Source: an uncultured Hoeflea sp. (lineage in GTDB: Bacteria; Pseudomonadota; Alphaproteobacteria; Rhizobiales; Rhizobiaceae). From it: a stretch of DNA of 64,000 nucleotides. The notes beneath the pieces are model-generated. The model saw only the letters and a program-made list of their open reading frames with translations. It ran no database searches and was not told the origin of the DNA. This document shows, in pieces, positions 18,222 through 27,530 of the stretch. Numbering within the stretch: the first letter of the stretch is position 1; every line of letters starts with the position of its first letter. The stretch covers positions 186,001 through 250,000 of the forward strand of contig NZ_CANMVK010000001.1 in the NCBI RefSeq assembly GCF_947501405.1, in the 5' to 3' direction. The position numbers were made by a program, and so were the translations under genes.

Positions 18222-18740
18222 ATGACAGGCGACCAGATCAAACTCGATAGCGACACCCGCGCAACGGCGCCTTCCACGCCGCAACGGCCGTTCTGGCGTG
18301 CAAGTGTTGCGGCACTGTTCCTGCCGGCGCTGGTGGTGGCCGTGGGCTATGCGGCGATGTGGCTCTATCTGGTGCAGATCGGGCGCGGCAGCGACAATCT
18401 CGCCCGGGTCAGTCTGGCGGTTCTGGCAATCGGCGTGCCTTGTCTGCTGGCCTATGCGGGCCTGCGCTGGGCGACGACGCGGCTCACGCTGCGTGGTTCG
18501 CATCTGGAGGCGCATCCCGGATTTCCCGCCCGCGATCCGGTGGTGGTGGCCTATGCCTCGATCAGCGGGCTCAGGATCAGGCGCGGCCTCTCGGGCCGGC
18601 TTACGGGCGCGGGATCGCTGATCATCGAGCGCGCGCCGGAAGTGTCGGTGGTGGTTTCCGGATTAACCGATCCCGAGGCGGCGCTTATGGAAACGACACG
18701 GCGCGCGCCTCAACTGGCCGAGTCGGCGAACCTGTCCTGA
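18222..18740 (+). CDS. Membrane protein with PH-like C-terminal domain
   Basis: A 172-residue protein with two membrane helices (about residues 29-50 and 62-83) followed by a soluble beta-rich part (TRLTLRGSHLEA, VVVAYASISGLRIRRG, LIIERAPEVSVVVSGL). The layout resembles bacterial PH-domain membrane proteins. Function is unknown. It is divergent from the sugar dehydrogenase gene, and its last 56 bases overlap a small gene on the opposite strand. Confidence 0.75.
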   Translation: MTGDQIKLDSDTRATAPSTPQRPFWRASVAALFLPALVVAVGYAAMWLYLVQIGRGSDNLARVSLAVLAIGVPCLLAYAGLRWATTRLTLRGSHLEAHPGFPARDPVVVAYASISGLRIRRGLSGRLTGAGSLIIERAPEVSVVVSGLTDPEAALMETTRRAPQLAESANLS

Positions 18741-18954
18741 CCGTGTCCAGGCCGGGCACGATGACCTGATGACGATGATCGAAACCGGCGGGCGCCGTGG
18801 GCTTTCCGCCGTAATGGGGTGTGGCCCCGGCCTGCAGCACCAGCGCCGACATCAGCAGCAGGCAGCCAAGCAGCGCCATCAGCGCGATGCGCAAGGTTGT
18901 CTTGTGATGGCCGTCGGCCGGCTTAAGTCGCAGATAATCGTCTTCCGGAAGCAT
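18685..18954 (-). CDS. Small single-span membrane protein, hypothetical
   Basis: An 89-residue ORF: a charged N-terminus (MLPEDDYLRLKPADGHHK), one strong membrane helix (about 24-43, LMALLGCLLLMSALVLQAG), then a short hydrophilic tail. A purine-rich site GGGGAAAG precedes the ATG. Its 3' end overlaps the convergent membrane-protein gene by 56 bases. The membrane helix and ribosome site argue for a real gene; lack of a known family keeps confidence moderate. Confidence 0.5.
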   Translation of the reverse strand: MLPEDDYLRLKPADGHHKTTLRIALMALLGCLLLMSALVLQAGATPHYGGKPTAPAGFDHRHQVIVPGLDTVRTGSPTRPVEARAVSFP

Positions 18955-19176
18955 GATCTTTCCCCGATCTGGTTGCCCGGGACATTAATGCGCACAAGGC
19001 GGCCGCTTTCGGACCGCTTTGTGGCCTTGCGCGACAATTGTGGTGTCAAGAATGTGTCGGAGGGCCGGAAGCCTACAGCGCCGCGCATCCAATCGGATGC
19101 GCGAAGGACGCTGTAACACTTTGAAAGAATGCATGTCCGTTATCGCTCAATTGAATCCAATTAAGCGCGACATGCA

Positions 19177-20118
19177 TTAGCGGACGCGCTTGCCGAAGGT
19201 GGCCGGGCGGCGCTGCGGATAGGGGCGGGGCGAGAAGCTTGCCGCAAAGCTCGGCGGGCTGTCTTCGCCATGGTCCGGAGCGGCCGCTGCGGGGCGGACG
19301 CTACCCATGGCCAGATCCGGCTGGGCTTCGGGGAACCGCTCATTGAAGCTGGTCGGAACGATTTCGGGCCGGGCCAGCGCGTAGCCCTGCATCAATTGCA
19401 CGCCGATCTGGTGGCAGAACTCGACCTGATGGTCTTCCTCCAGGCCCTCGAACAGCACGATGAAACCGCGCTCCTGGAACTGTTCGACCATCAGCTTGAG
19501 CAGGCCCATGCCGGCGCTGGTGTCGGTGAAACGGCGAACCCAGGCAGCGTCGAATTTGAGGATGTCCGGCTTGAGTTCGTCAACCCGCTTGGTGTCGGAA
19601 TCGTCGGCGCCGAAATCATCCACGGCGATCTTGAACAGGCGGGCGCGCAAGCCGTTGACCAGCCGGTCAAGCACCGCCGCGTCGCCGCCGCCCTGTTCGG
19701 TGATTTCGCAGACGATGCGTCCGGGGCGCAGCCCGGCGCGCAGCGCCACCTCGACCATGCGCTCGACCTCCGCCTCGATATCGGCGACGGCATCGAACAG
19801 GCCCGGATTGAAATTGATGAACAGGCGGGCCTTCTTGCGCTCCAGCCGGCCCATGTTGAGGATGTGCAACTCGCGGCACAAGGTGTCGATCTGAACGGCA
19901 TCCTCGGGTTCGACGATGGAAAAGAAGTGCCCCGGTGAAACCGGCTCGCCGCCACGGTTGGCGCGAATGAGCGCTTCAAAGGCCTCGATGGTCAAATGCC
20001 CCTGGGCATCCTGGCTGAAGATCGGCTGGAAGGCCGAGCGCAGCACAAAGGGACCGTAGGAGGTGGTGTAAAATCCCCGGTCGTCTTGCAGAAAATGCGG
20101 CTTGCGTCGGCCGTCCAT
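19177..20118 (-). CDS. EAL-domain protein (putative c-di-GMP phosphodiesterase)
   Basis: A 313-residue cytosolic protein consisting almost only of an EAL domain. Catalytic signatures are present: the EAL tripeptide in FEALIRA (about 48), Asn in FINFNPG, Glu in CEITEQ (about 140), the Asp pair in VDDFG (about 166), Lys in DILKFD (about 186), Glu in LFEGLEE (about 225) and QGY. The set looks complete enough for activity, though I could not verify every metal ligand. It lacks a GGDEF or sensory domain; the last 50 residues are Pro/Ala/Arg-rich and look disordered. No partner gene adjoins. Confidence 0.88.
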   Translation of the reverse strand: MDGRRKPHFLQDDRGFYTTSYGPFVLRSAFQPIFSQDAQGHLTIEAFEALIRANRGGEPVSPGHFFSIVEPEDAVQIDTLCRELHILNMGRLERKKARLFINFNPGLFDAVADIEAEVERMVEVALRAGLRPGRIVCEITEQGGGDAAVLDRLVNGLRARLFKIAVDDFGADDSDTKRVDELKPDILKFDAAWVRRFTDTSAGMGLLKLMVEQFQERGFIVLFEGLEEDHQVEFCHQIGVQLMQGYALARPEIVPTSFNERFPEAQPDLAMGSVRPAAAAPDHGEDSPPSFAASFSPRPYPQRRPATFGKRVR

Positions 20119-20167
20119 ATCGCGCAGGTCTCCGGCTTTTGAGTGCTGCGGTAACCCTCGGGACTAG

Positions 20168-21520
<1,353 letters not shown>

Positions 21521-21546
21521 CAAAGCAACAGGCCTGTTGAGTGCAC

Positions 21547-21580
21547 ATCCCCCGCTTTGGCTGACGCCTGAGCGGGGGAT
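21547..21580. terminator. Ten-base-pair hairpin between convergent genes
   Basis: ATCCCCCGCT at 21547-21556 pairs perfectly with AGCGGGGGAT at 21571-21580. It separates aspartate aminotransferase from the DUF6768-like gene and can act on both strands; neither side has a long U-run. Confidence 0.65.
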
Positions 21581-21586
21581 TGCCGT

Positions 21587-21949
21587 TCAGCCCCTGGTGT
21601 GGGCGATCATCAGTTCGACGCGCTTGAGTTCACGCAGGATGCGGTCGGCCTGCATTTGCGGCATCAGGCTGGTCTTGATGATGGTGGCCAGGATCAGCAG
21701 CGTGGCGGCCGGCAGGCCCCATTTGAGCGCGGTCAGCGCGTCGCCGGCTGCAAAGAACTTGAGGCCCATCCAGACCGAGATAACAAACAGGGTGATCTGC
21801 ACCGCCATGATCACCCAGGTGACCCAGCCGAGCTTGCCGCGAAACTGGCTGGCGCCGAGCGCGAACCAGCCCAGTTCGCGGGTTTCCCTCAAGATGTCCT
21901 TGTCCTGATCGGACAGGGCCTGTTCGATCAAATCGTCGAGCTTAGTCAT
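21587..21949 (-). CDS. Small two-helix membrane protein (DUF6768-like) paired with an ECF sigma factor
   Basis: A 120-residue protein with a charged N-terminal region (LDDLIEQALSDQDKDILRETREL), two membrane helices (about 43-63 and 73-92) and a C-terminal amphipathic segment (MQADRILRELKRVELMIAH). It overlaps the 3' end of the sigma-factor gene by eight bases, so they are translationally coupled. Such proteins are recorded as DUF6768, as I recall. By position it may control the sigma factor, but no anti-sigma (ASD or zinc) motif is visible. Confidence 0.75.
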   Translation of the reverse strand: MTKLDDLIEQALSDQDKDILRETRELGWFALGASQFRGKLGWVTWVIMAVQITLFVISVWMGLKFFAAGDALTALKWGLPAATLLILATIIKTSLMPQMQADRILRELKRVELMIAHTRG

Positions 21950-22493
21950 CCAAGTCTCCTTTCAAGGCGTTGGTGAGTTTGGTTCTGGCATGCATCAGCC
22001 GGGTCTTGATGGTGCCGGGGGCCACGTCCAGCGCCACGGCGATTTCGGCGATGCTCATCTCATCGAAGTAAAACAGCGAGATCGCTGCGGCGTGATTGGG
22101 TGGTAGTGTCTCGATCGCCCGGTGGATCGCTCTTGCGTCGGCGGCCATGGGGCCCTGACCATCGGTCACGGTGTCATTTTCGATCGCGGCTTCGGCCTCG
22201 CGAGTGCGGCGGGATTTGCCCGCTGAAATCAGCCTGACCGCGCGGCGGGTCACGATCCTGTAGGCCCAGGCCCTGAAGGCGCGAACGTCGCGCAGGCCGG
22301 GAAGCCCGTGCATGATTTCGATCCAGGCGTCCTGAGCCGCGTCATGGGCGTCTTCGCGGTTGCCGAGCAGCCGGTAGGCATGACGTACAAGGCCCGGTCC
22401 ACGCAAGGCCGCCAGCCGGGCAATGGCATCGCGGTCGCCCAACCTGGCGCTGGTCACCAGATAGTCTTCGAGGATTTCTCTTTTGCCGCGCAT
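21942..22493 (-). CDS. ECF-type RNA polymerase sigma factor
   Basis: A 183-residue sigma-70-family factor. Region 2 is visible as RHAYRLLGNREDAHDAAQDAWIEIMHGLPGL with RAFRAWAYRIVTRRA. Region 4 reads LPPNHAAAISLFYFDEMSIAEIAVALDVAPGTIKTRLMHARTKL. A linker of about 45 residues separates them. The overlapping downstream membrane protein is the candidate regulator. Target promoters are unknown. The start codon ATG is preceded by a weak AAGGAAGA site. Confidence 0.9.
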   Translation of the reverse strand: MRGKREILEDYLVTSARLGDRDAIARLAALRGPGLVRHAYRLLGNREDAHDAAQDAWIEIMHGLPGLRDVRAFRAWAYRIVTRRAVRLISAGKSRRTREAEAAIENDTVTDGQGPMAADARAIHRAIETLPPNHAAAISLFYFDEMSIAEIAVALDVAPGTIKTRLMHARTKLTNALKGDLDD

Positions 22494-22581
22494 GCCGTCT
22501 TCCTTGCTGCAGGGATAGCATAAGGTGGCGCGGGGCGGCGTTCCGGTTCAAAACGCCGTGCAAAAAAAGCAAACACAAGGC

Positions 22582-22701
22582 AAAAAAATGGGCCGCGAGA
22601 TTGCTCTCGGGCCCAATAGGTATGAAGGTCAAAAACCTCCAGAGGGGAACAGCTCATGCGGCGGCACTGGGAGGAGTAGGCCGCCAAAGGTGCATCAGCT
22701 G
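22582..22701 (-). ncRNA. abcR: AbcR-type (alpha-r15 family) small regulatory RNA
   Basis: Predicted transcript of about 120 nt. It contains the single-stranded anti-Shine-Dalgarno motif CUCCCAG (complement of 22667-22673), known from AbcR RNAs of rhizobia and Brucella, a second loop segment CCCCUCUGGAGG, and ends in a strong terminator hairpin (22589-22615, one bulge) followed by seven U. It sits downstream of an LsrB/VtlR homologue, the classical AbcR position. AbcR RNAs, with Hfq, repress ABC-transporter mRNAs. The 5' end is inferred from the promoter spacing. Many rhizobia carry two tandem copies; I see only one. Confidence 0.8.
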
Positions 22702-22707
22702 TAGTCG

Positions 22708-22736
22708 ATATGGTGCTTTCTTAAGCAATGAGCAAG
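22708..22736 (-). promoter_or_regulatory. Sigma-70 promoter of the AbcR-like RNA
   Basis: On the minus strand, CTTGCT (complement of 22731-22736) is separated by exactly 17 bases from CCATAT (complement of 22708-22713). This is close to the alphaproteobacterial housekeeping pattern CTTGAC-N17-CTATAT and predicts transcription starting near 22701. Confidence 0.65.
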
Positions 22737-22746
22737 GGGAGGCGGT

Positions 22747-22772
22747 GCATGTCAGCCATGCAAATTGCGCAT
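22747..22772. promoter_or_regulatory. Candidate LysR-type (LsrB/VtlR) binding site upstream of abcR
   Basis: Two overlapping symmetries, GCATG-TCAGC-CATGC (22747-22761) and GCAA-A-TTGC (22760-22768), lie at about -46 to -71 relative to the predicted abcR start, the usual place for a LysR-type recognition site. The neighbouring lsrB-type gene encodes the likely binder, as VtlR is known to activate AbcR RNAs in Brucella and Agrobacterium. Binding here is inferred. Confidence 0.45.
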
Positions 22773-22849
22773 GACTGCCGGTTTTTTGGGCTTCTGGCGT
22801 CCGGTGAGCTGCGAGCGTGCGCTCCCGACGGCCTGCGCGCCCTTCGGCC

Positions 22850-23746
22850 TCAATAGTTCCAGGTCCGCGCCTTGGAAATCAGAAAATCGCGGAAGGCCTT
22901 GAGTTTGGCTGCATTTCTCATCTCCTCGGCATAGCAGAAATAGGTGTCGAAGCTCGGAATGTCGGCAGACACATTGAGCTGGACCAGTCCTGCCTCCCGA
23001 TTGATCATGTAGTCGGGCAGCATCGATATGCCCGCGCCATTGATGGTGGCGCGGCGGATTGCCGGAAGATTGTTGATCTGCAATTGCGCCTCGCGGCGAT
23101 TGTCCGGGTTGCGGCCGGCATATTCGAGCCAGTTGACATCCTTCAGATAGGCCGGTGAGGGCTCGCCGAAGGTGATGATCCGGTGGTTGTCGAAATCGGC
23201 CACCGATGTCGGTTCGCCGTAACGCGCCAGATAGGCGGCGGACGCATAGACGTGGAAATGCACGGTGAACAGTCGGCGCTGGATCAGGTCTGGCTGTTGC
23301 GGCTGGCGCAGCCTGATGGCGCAATCGGCCTGGCGCATGCTCACATCCAGCTCCTCGTTGTCGAGGATCAGCTGCACCTGTACATCGGGATAGAGGGATT
23401 GAAACTCCTGCACCTTCTCGGTCAGCCAGCCCTGTCCCAGCCCGACCGTGGTGTTGACCCGCAACTTTCCGGTGGGGCGTTCGCGGGTCTCGACAAGGCG
23501 GTTCTTGACCGATTCCAGTTTCATCAGCACTTCATGGGCGGTCTGATAGAGAATCTCGCCCTGTTCGGACAGGATCAGGCCGCGGGCATGGCGATGGAAC
23601 AGCTTGGCGCCGATGTCCATCTCCAGCGCCGAGACCTGGCGGCTGATGGCCGATTGCGACAAATGCAGCTTCTCCGCCGCATGAGTAAAAGAGCCGGCCT
23701 CCGCGGCGGCGTGAAATATGCGCAACTTGTCCCAGTCGAGCGGCAT
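22850..23746 (-). CDS. lsrB: LysR-family regulator, LsrB/VtlR type
   Basis: A 298-residue LysR-type regulator whose N-terminus (PLDWDKLRIFHAAAEAGSF) and helix-turn-helix (LHLSQSAISRQVSALE) match what I remember of rhizobial LsrB. The effector domain includes VGLGQGWLTEKVQEF, DNEELDVSMRQADCAIRLR and FDTYFCYAEEMRNAAKLKAF. LsrB/VtlR controls redox and LPS functions, symbiosis and virulence, and activates AbcR RNAs. I prefer the ATG at 23744-23746, after AGGGTGAG, over a GTG nine bases earlier. Neighbours trxB, lrp and the AbcR-like RNA fit the conserved rhizobial locus. Confidence 0.9.
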   Translation of the reverse strand: MPLDWDKLRIFHAAAEAGSFTHAAEKLHLSQSAISRQVSALEMDIGAKLFHRHARGLILSEQGEILYQTAHEVLMKLESVKNRLVETRERPTGKLRVNTTVGLGQGWLTEKVQEFQSLYPDVQVQLILDNEELDVSMRQADCAIRLRQPQQPDLIQRRLFTVHFHVYASAAYLARYGEPTSVADFDNHRIITFGEPSPAYLKDVNWLEYAGRNPDNRREAQLQINNLPAIRRATINGAGISMLPDYMINREAGLVQLNVSADIPSFDTYFCYAEEMRNAAKLKAFRDFLISKARTWNY

Positions 23747-23887
23747 CGTGCTCACCCTGTTCCCTCTGGCTGTTTGTCAGCCTTTGATCGAACCGGTTGA
23801 CCCGGCCTTGATGTGGTCGCCGGTTTGTCCGGCTTGGAAATCGTCGCCCGCAGGCCCGGTTCGAAGGCCCGGTTCGGGCCCGATCAA

Positions 23888-23920
23888 GGCAGGGATCGCG
23901 CTTTGGCGCAATCCCTTGCC
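23888..23920. other. Stable hairpin in the trxB-lsrB spacer
   Basis: GGCAGGGAT..GCGC (from 23888) pairs with GCGC..ATCCCTTGCC (to 23920), with small internal mismatches and a short loop. It lies in the 268-base gap between trxB and lsrB, both minus-strand. No U-run follows, so it may be a 3' stabiliser of trxB mRNA or part of the lsrB control region. Confidence 0.35.
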
Positions 23921-24014
23921 CCGTTTCCCGGTCCTGAGGCCAAGTCTCTAGGCTCGGCCTTAAAGCCCGCGCGCCTGTCCCGGAGCGCGTGCGGATTGCG
24001 GGGCCGTTGCGGTG

Positions 24015-24989
24015 TTATTCCGCGGCTTCGGCGTGGCGTTCCACACCGGCAAGGTAGCGTTCGGCTTCGAGCGCTGCCATGCAGCCCAGTCCGGCTGCCG
24101 TCACCGCCTGGCGGTAGATGTCGTCGGTCACGTCGCCGGCGGCGAACACGCCCGGCACATCGGTGGCAGTGGAATCGGGTGCGGTCCACAAATAGCCGTT
24201 GGGTTTGTAACGGAGCTTGTCCTTGAACAGGCTGACGGCCGGCGCATGGCCGATGGCCACGAACACGCCGTCAATCGGCATGTCGGTGATTTCGCCGGTG
24301 TTGCGGTTTTTCAGTTTCACGCCGTTGACCGAGGCCGGCATCGGCGGCTCAGCCGGCGCGCCGAGATACTCGATCACTTCCGAATCCCAGATGACATTGA
24401 TGTTGGGCTTGTCGAACAGCCGCTGCTGCAGGATCTTTTCAGCCCGGAATTCGTCGCGACGATGCACCACGGTAACCTGGGCGGCGAGATTGGAAAGATA
24501 AAGCGCTTCCTCAACGGCGGAGTTGCCGCCGCCGACCACGACGACGTTCTTGCCGCGATAGAAGAAGCCGTCGCAGGTGGCGCAAGCCGAGACGCCGAAG
24601 CCCATGAATTCCTTCTCGGTGGGGATGCCCAACCATTTGGCCTGGGCGCCGGTGGCGATGATCAGCGCGTCGCAGGTCCAGACCGCGCCGGAATCGGTCC
24701 TGACCGTGAAGGGGCGCTGGCTGATCTCGACCTCGGTGACCAGATCGTTGACGATCTCGGCGCCCACATGTTCGGCCTGTTTGAGCATCTGCTCCATCAT
24801 CCACGGACCCTGCACCGGGTCGGCGTAACCGGGATAGTTTTCCACCTCGGTGGTGATCATCAACTGGCCGCCCTGCTCCATGCCGGCGATCAACACCGGC
24901 TCAAGCAGCGCCCGGGCTGCATAGATCGCCGCGGTGTAGCCGGCCGGACCGGAACCGATGATGAGGACGGGAACGTGACGGGTGGTCAT
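24015..24989 (-). CDS. trxB: Thioredoxin reductase
   Basis: A 324-residue NADPH- and FAD-dependent reductase of thioredoxin. It has the FAD motif IIGSGPAGYTAAIYAAR near residue 8, the redox-active SACATCDGFFYRG near 140, the NADPH motif VVVGGGNSAVEEAL near 157 and the C-terminal FAD motif GVFAAGDVTDDIYRQAV near 283. The start follows AGGATACC. Lrp-type lrp is divergent and lsrB lies downstream, as in other rhizobia. Confidence 0.96.
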   Translation of the reverse strand: MTTRHVPVLIIGSGPAGYTAAIYAARALLEPVLIAGMEQGGQLMITTEVENYPGYADPVQGPWMMEQMLKQAEHVGAEIVNDLVTEVEISQRPFTVRTDSGAVWTCDALIIATGAQAKWLGIPTEKEFMGFGVSACATCDGFFYRGKNVVVVGGGNSAVEEALYLSNLAAQVTVVHRRDEFRAEKILQQRLFDKPNINVIWDSEVIEYLGAPAEPPMPASVNGVKLKNRNTGEITDMPIDGVFVAIGHAPAVSLFKDKLRYKPNGYLWTAPDSTATDVPGVFAAGDVTDDIYRQAVTAAGLGCMAALEAERYLAGVERHAEAAE

Positions 24990-25298
24990 CTTGGTATCCT
25001 GAAATAGCTGTTGCGAGCGGCCAGTGTGGGCCAACCCTTGTAACGCATCAATGACGATCGCCGGCCTCATGCCAGCCCGATGTGTCGTGTTGATGGTTCT
25101 TGACCCCCATTTATGTATGGGGGGCGGGGGGATTCAAGCTCCGCACGGCGGTTACGCACAGAACTTCGCGATTGCGTGATGTGTTGAGGCTTTACAGCCG
25201 TCGCCGGGTAACGCAATAAAGTTGCGTCCAAACAGCGACAAAGCCGGATTGATGTCCGCACCAAGGCCAGCAACCGGGGCCGAGACAGGAACCGAAAC
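24990..25298. promoter_or_regulatory. Divergent trxB/lrp promoter region with hairpin
   Basis: This 309-base spacer holds the outward promoters of trxB and lrp and no gene. A 7-base-pair hairpin, CCCCCAT at 25104-25110 with ATGGGGG at 25117-25123, lies in the trxB leader or promoter region. Autoregulation by Lrp is plausible from family knowledge. Confidence 0.5.
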
Positions 25299-25781
25299 AT
25301 GACGATCAAGGCCGAACTCGACACGATTGATCTCAAGATCCTGCGCGAATTGCAGCGGGATGGCCGGATCACCAATGTCGATCTGTCAGAACGGGTGGGG
25401 ATTTCCGCGCCGCCCTGTCTGAGGCGGGTGCGCAAGCTGGAGCAGGCGGGAATCATCCGGGGCTACCGGGCGCAGCTCAATGCGCCGAGCCTGGGCTTCG
25501 ATCTGGTGGCTTTCTGCATGGTCGGGCTCAAGCATCAGTCGGAAGCCGATCTCAAGGCTTTCGCGGCCCGCACCATTGAATGGCCGATTGTACGCGAGAC
25601 CTGGATGGTTTCGGGCGAATCCGATTTTCTGCTGCATTGCGTGGCCCGCGACCTCAGCCATTTCCAGAACTTCGTCATCGAGGATCTGACAGCCACCGAC
25701 AATGTCGACACGGTGCGCACCATGCTGACCATCCGGCAGGTCAAGGACGAGGGACTGGTGGCGCTTGAAGCCGACCGGTAG
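25299..25781 (+). CDS. lrp: Lrp/AsnC-family regulator (leucine-responsive type)
   Basis: A 160-residue regulator: helix-turn-helix LDTIDLKILRELQRDGRITNVDLSERVGISAPPCLRRVRKLE at the N-terminus and RAM effector domain with SGESDFLLHCVARDL near 110. It matches the Lrp that is divergent from trxB in rhizobia, as I recall. Start is preceded by ACAGGAA. It is distinct from the Lrp-type gene beside hpd; the two share the fold but differ clearly in sequence. Confidence 0.88.
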   Translation: MTIKAELDTIDLKILRELQRDGRITNVDLSERVGISAPPCLRRVRKLEQAGIIRGYRAQLNAPSLGFDLVAFCMVGLKHQSEADLKAFAARTIEWPIVRETWMVSGESDFLLHCVARDLSHFQNFVIEDLTATDNVDTVRTMLTIRQVKDEGLVALEADR

Positions 25782-25819
25782 TCGGAAAGGCTTCACGACG
25801 GCTTGCGAGGGTTTCCGGT

Positions 25820-26914
25820 TTACCCCTTCGACCAGAGTGTCTCATAGACCGCGTTGATGGCCTCGGCCTCCGCATCGACGCTGAACCGCTCCAAGGCGCG
25901 CGCGCGTGCGGCGTCGGCCATGGTCTGGTGTTGATCGGGGTCGGACAGGATGTCGACGATCGCATCAGCCGCCGCCGCCGGGTCGCCGCCGGGAATCACC
26001 CGTCCTGCCGCACCGCCGCCTGAAAACGCTTCGAACCAGCCCGCGTCACTGGCCACGAAAGGCACCGACGAGGCCATCGCCTCAAGCGGCGTGACGCCAT
26101 AGCCTTCATAGCGCGGCAAAGCCACCAGCAGGCTGAGGCCGCGAATCAACCCGGGCAGGTCCGGAGCTGCGATTTCTCCGGGAAACAGGATCCGGTCCGC
26201 CAGCCCGGCATCCGCCACCTGCTGCCTGAGCCGGGCCAGAAAGCCCTTGTGCTCGACGGTCGCCTTGCCCACCACTAGTGCCGTGAAGCCCGGCAACCGG
26301 GGCAGGGCGGCAATCATCGCCTCGACAAAGCGGTCCGTGCCCTTTTCCTCACGGATACGGCCGATGGTGGCGATCCCGGCGGTCCCGGGAAAGCCCGTCG
26401 CAGCCCAGGCGTCGCTGCGCACAGGCGCGGGGTGAAACCGCTCGATGTCGACCCCGTGCGGGGCCACCGCGTGGACATGGGGCACGAAGGCGCTGGCCTC
26501 CTCGGTGGTGGCGATGACCGCGTCCATGCGCGAAATCAGCCAACGTGGCAGCAGGCTGTGGCGGCGCTGGGCGGCAGAGGTGAACACCAGCCGCACCGGC
26601 AGCCGTAGCAAGTCGCGCGCATAAAGCCCGGCGCGCATTTCGGGATTGCGGCGCACATGCCAGATGTGAAACGGCTTACCGGGCGGCGGGGTGCGCGACA
26701 ACCTGAGCGCCTGGGAAAACGAGATCGGCTCCGGGCAGCCGGGCAGGGGCCCGCCCACGAGCTTGAGATCGAACTCCTGGCATTGTTGCCGTGTTACCGC
26801 CGCGGCGGTCGCCGATACGCCGGTGAAATTGCGATGCATGTTGAGCACGAACAATCCCTGCCGCCCCGCATCGCCTTGGTATGCTCCGGGGCGGTGTGAA
26901 GGTTCGTGGGGCAT
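25820..26914 (-). CDS. lpsB: GT4-family glycosyltransferase, probable LPS core transferase (LpsB-like)
   Basis: A 364-residue two-domain glycosyltransferase. The N-terminal half has NFTGVSATAAAVTRQQ and HIWHVRRNPEMRAGLY, then VFTSAAQRRHSLLPRWLISRMDAVIATTEEAS, which match my memory of rhizobial LpsB. The C-terminal nucleotide-sugar half has GRIREEKGTDRFVEAM and the E-x7-E region RYEGYGVTPLEAMASSVPFVASDAGW. LpsB adds a core mannose to lipopolysaccharide at the inner membrane. Position between lrp/trxB and greA supports this. ATG at 26912-26914 follows AGGACA; an upstream extension would overlap greA. Confidence 0.8.
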   Translation of the reverse strand: MPHEPSHRPGAYQGDAGRQGLFVLNMHRNFTGVSATAAAVTRQQCQEFDLKLVGGPLPGCPEPISFSQALRLSRTPPPGKPFHIWHVRRNPEMRAGLYARDLLRLPVRLVFTSAAQRRHSLLPRWLISRMDAVIATTEEASAFVPHVHAVAPHGVDIERFHPAPVRSDAWAATGFPGTAGIATIGRIREEKGTDRFVEAMIAALPRLPGFTALVVGKATVEHKGFLARLRQQVADAGLADRILFPGEIAAPDLPGLIRGLSLLVALPRYEGYGVTPLEAMASSVPFVASDAGWFEAFSGGGAAGRVIPGGDPAAAADAIVDILSDPDQHQTMADAARARALERFSVDAEAEAINAVYETLWSKG

Positions 26915-26987
26915 CAAGATGTCCTGGCGGGTGAGGGCTGTGGCGCAACCACCGGGGAGGTCTTTCAGGCCTCCGCGAAGCTGCTGG

Positions 26988-27464
26988 TCATCCCCACTCG
27001 ACGGCGAGGATTTCGTAGGCCTTGGAGCCGCCCGGCGCGACCACTTCCACGGAATCGCCAACCGTCTTGCCGATCAGCGCGCGCGAGATCGGCGAGGAGA
27101 TGGAAATCCGGCCGGCTTTCACATCGGCCTCCTGGTCGCCGACGATCTGGTAGGTCTTTTCCTCGTCGGTGTCTTCATCAACAAGTTTCACCTTCGCGCC
27201 GAACTTGATGGTGTCGCCTGACAGTTTCGACAGGTCGATGATCTCGGCGCGCGAGGTGAAGTCCTCAAGCTCGCCGATGCGGCCCTCATTGTGGCTCTGG
27301 GCTTCCTTGGCTGCGTGATACTCGGCATTCTCCGAAAGGTCGCCATGGGCGCGCGCTTCGGAGATTGCCTCAATGATCCGCGGCCGTTCGGATTGCTGAC
27401 GCCAGCGCAGTTCTTCCTGCAGCTTGGTGTAGCCCCCTTGGGTCATCGGAACCTTCTCAACCAT
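26988..27464 (-). CDS. greA: Transcription elongation factor GreA
   Basis: A 158-residue factor, the exact usual length. The N-terminal coiled coil carries the acidic tip [20 protein letters not shown] (about 35-55) that reaches the polymerase active site to stimulate cleavage of backtracked RNA. The C-terminal FKBP-like domain ends in [27 protein letters not shown]. The ATG at 27462-27464 follows AAGGAAAAG. The LpsB-like gene follows 73 bases downstream and may be co-transcribed. Confidence 0.96.
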   Translation of the reverse strand: MVEKVPMTQGGYTKLQEELRWRQQSERPRIIEAISEARAHGDLSENAEYHAAKEAQSHNEGRIGELEDFTSRAEIIDLSKLSGDTIKFGAKVKLVDEDTDEEKTYQIVGDQEADVKAGRISISSPISRALIGKTVGDSVEVVAPGGSKAYEILAVEWG

Positions 27465-27530
27465 CGGTCTTTTCCTTGTCCAATCCTGCCGCCGCCGGCG
27501 GATTGCGCAGCGCGGCAGGCACAAAAACGA

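Noticed and set aside
24012-25007. 331-codon plus-strand ORF opposite trxB
   Set aside because: Shadow of trxB; no domain, and the minus frame has complete thioredoxin reductase motifs.
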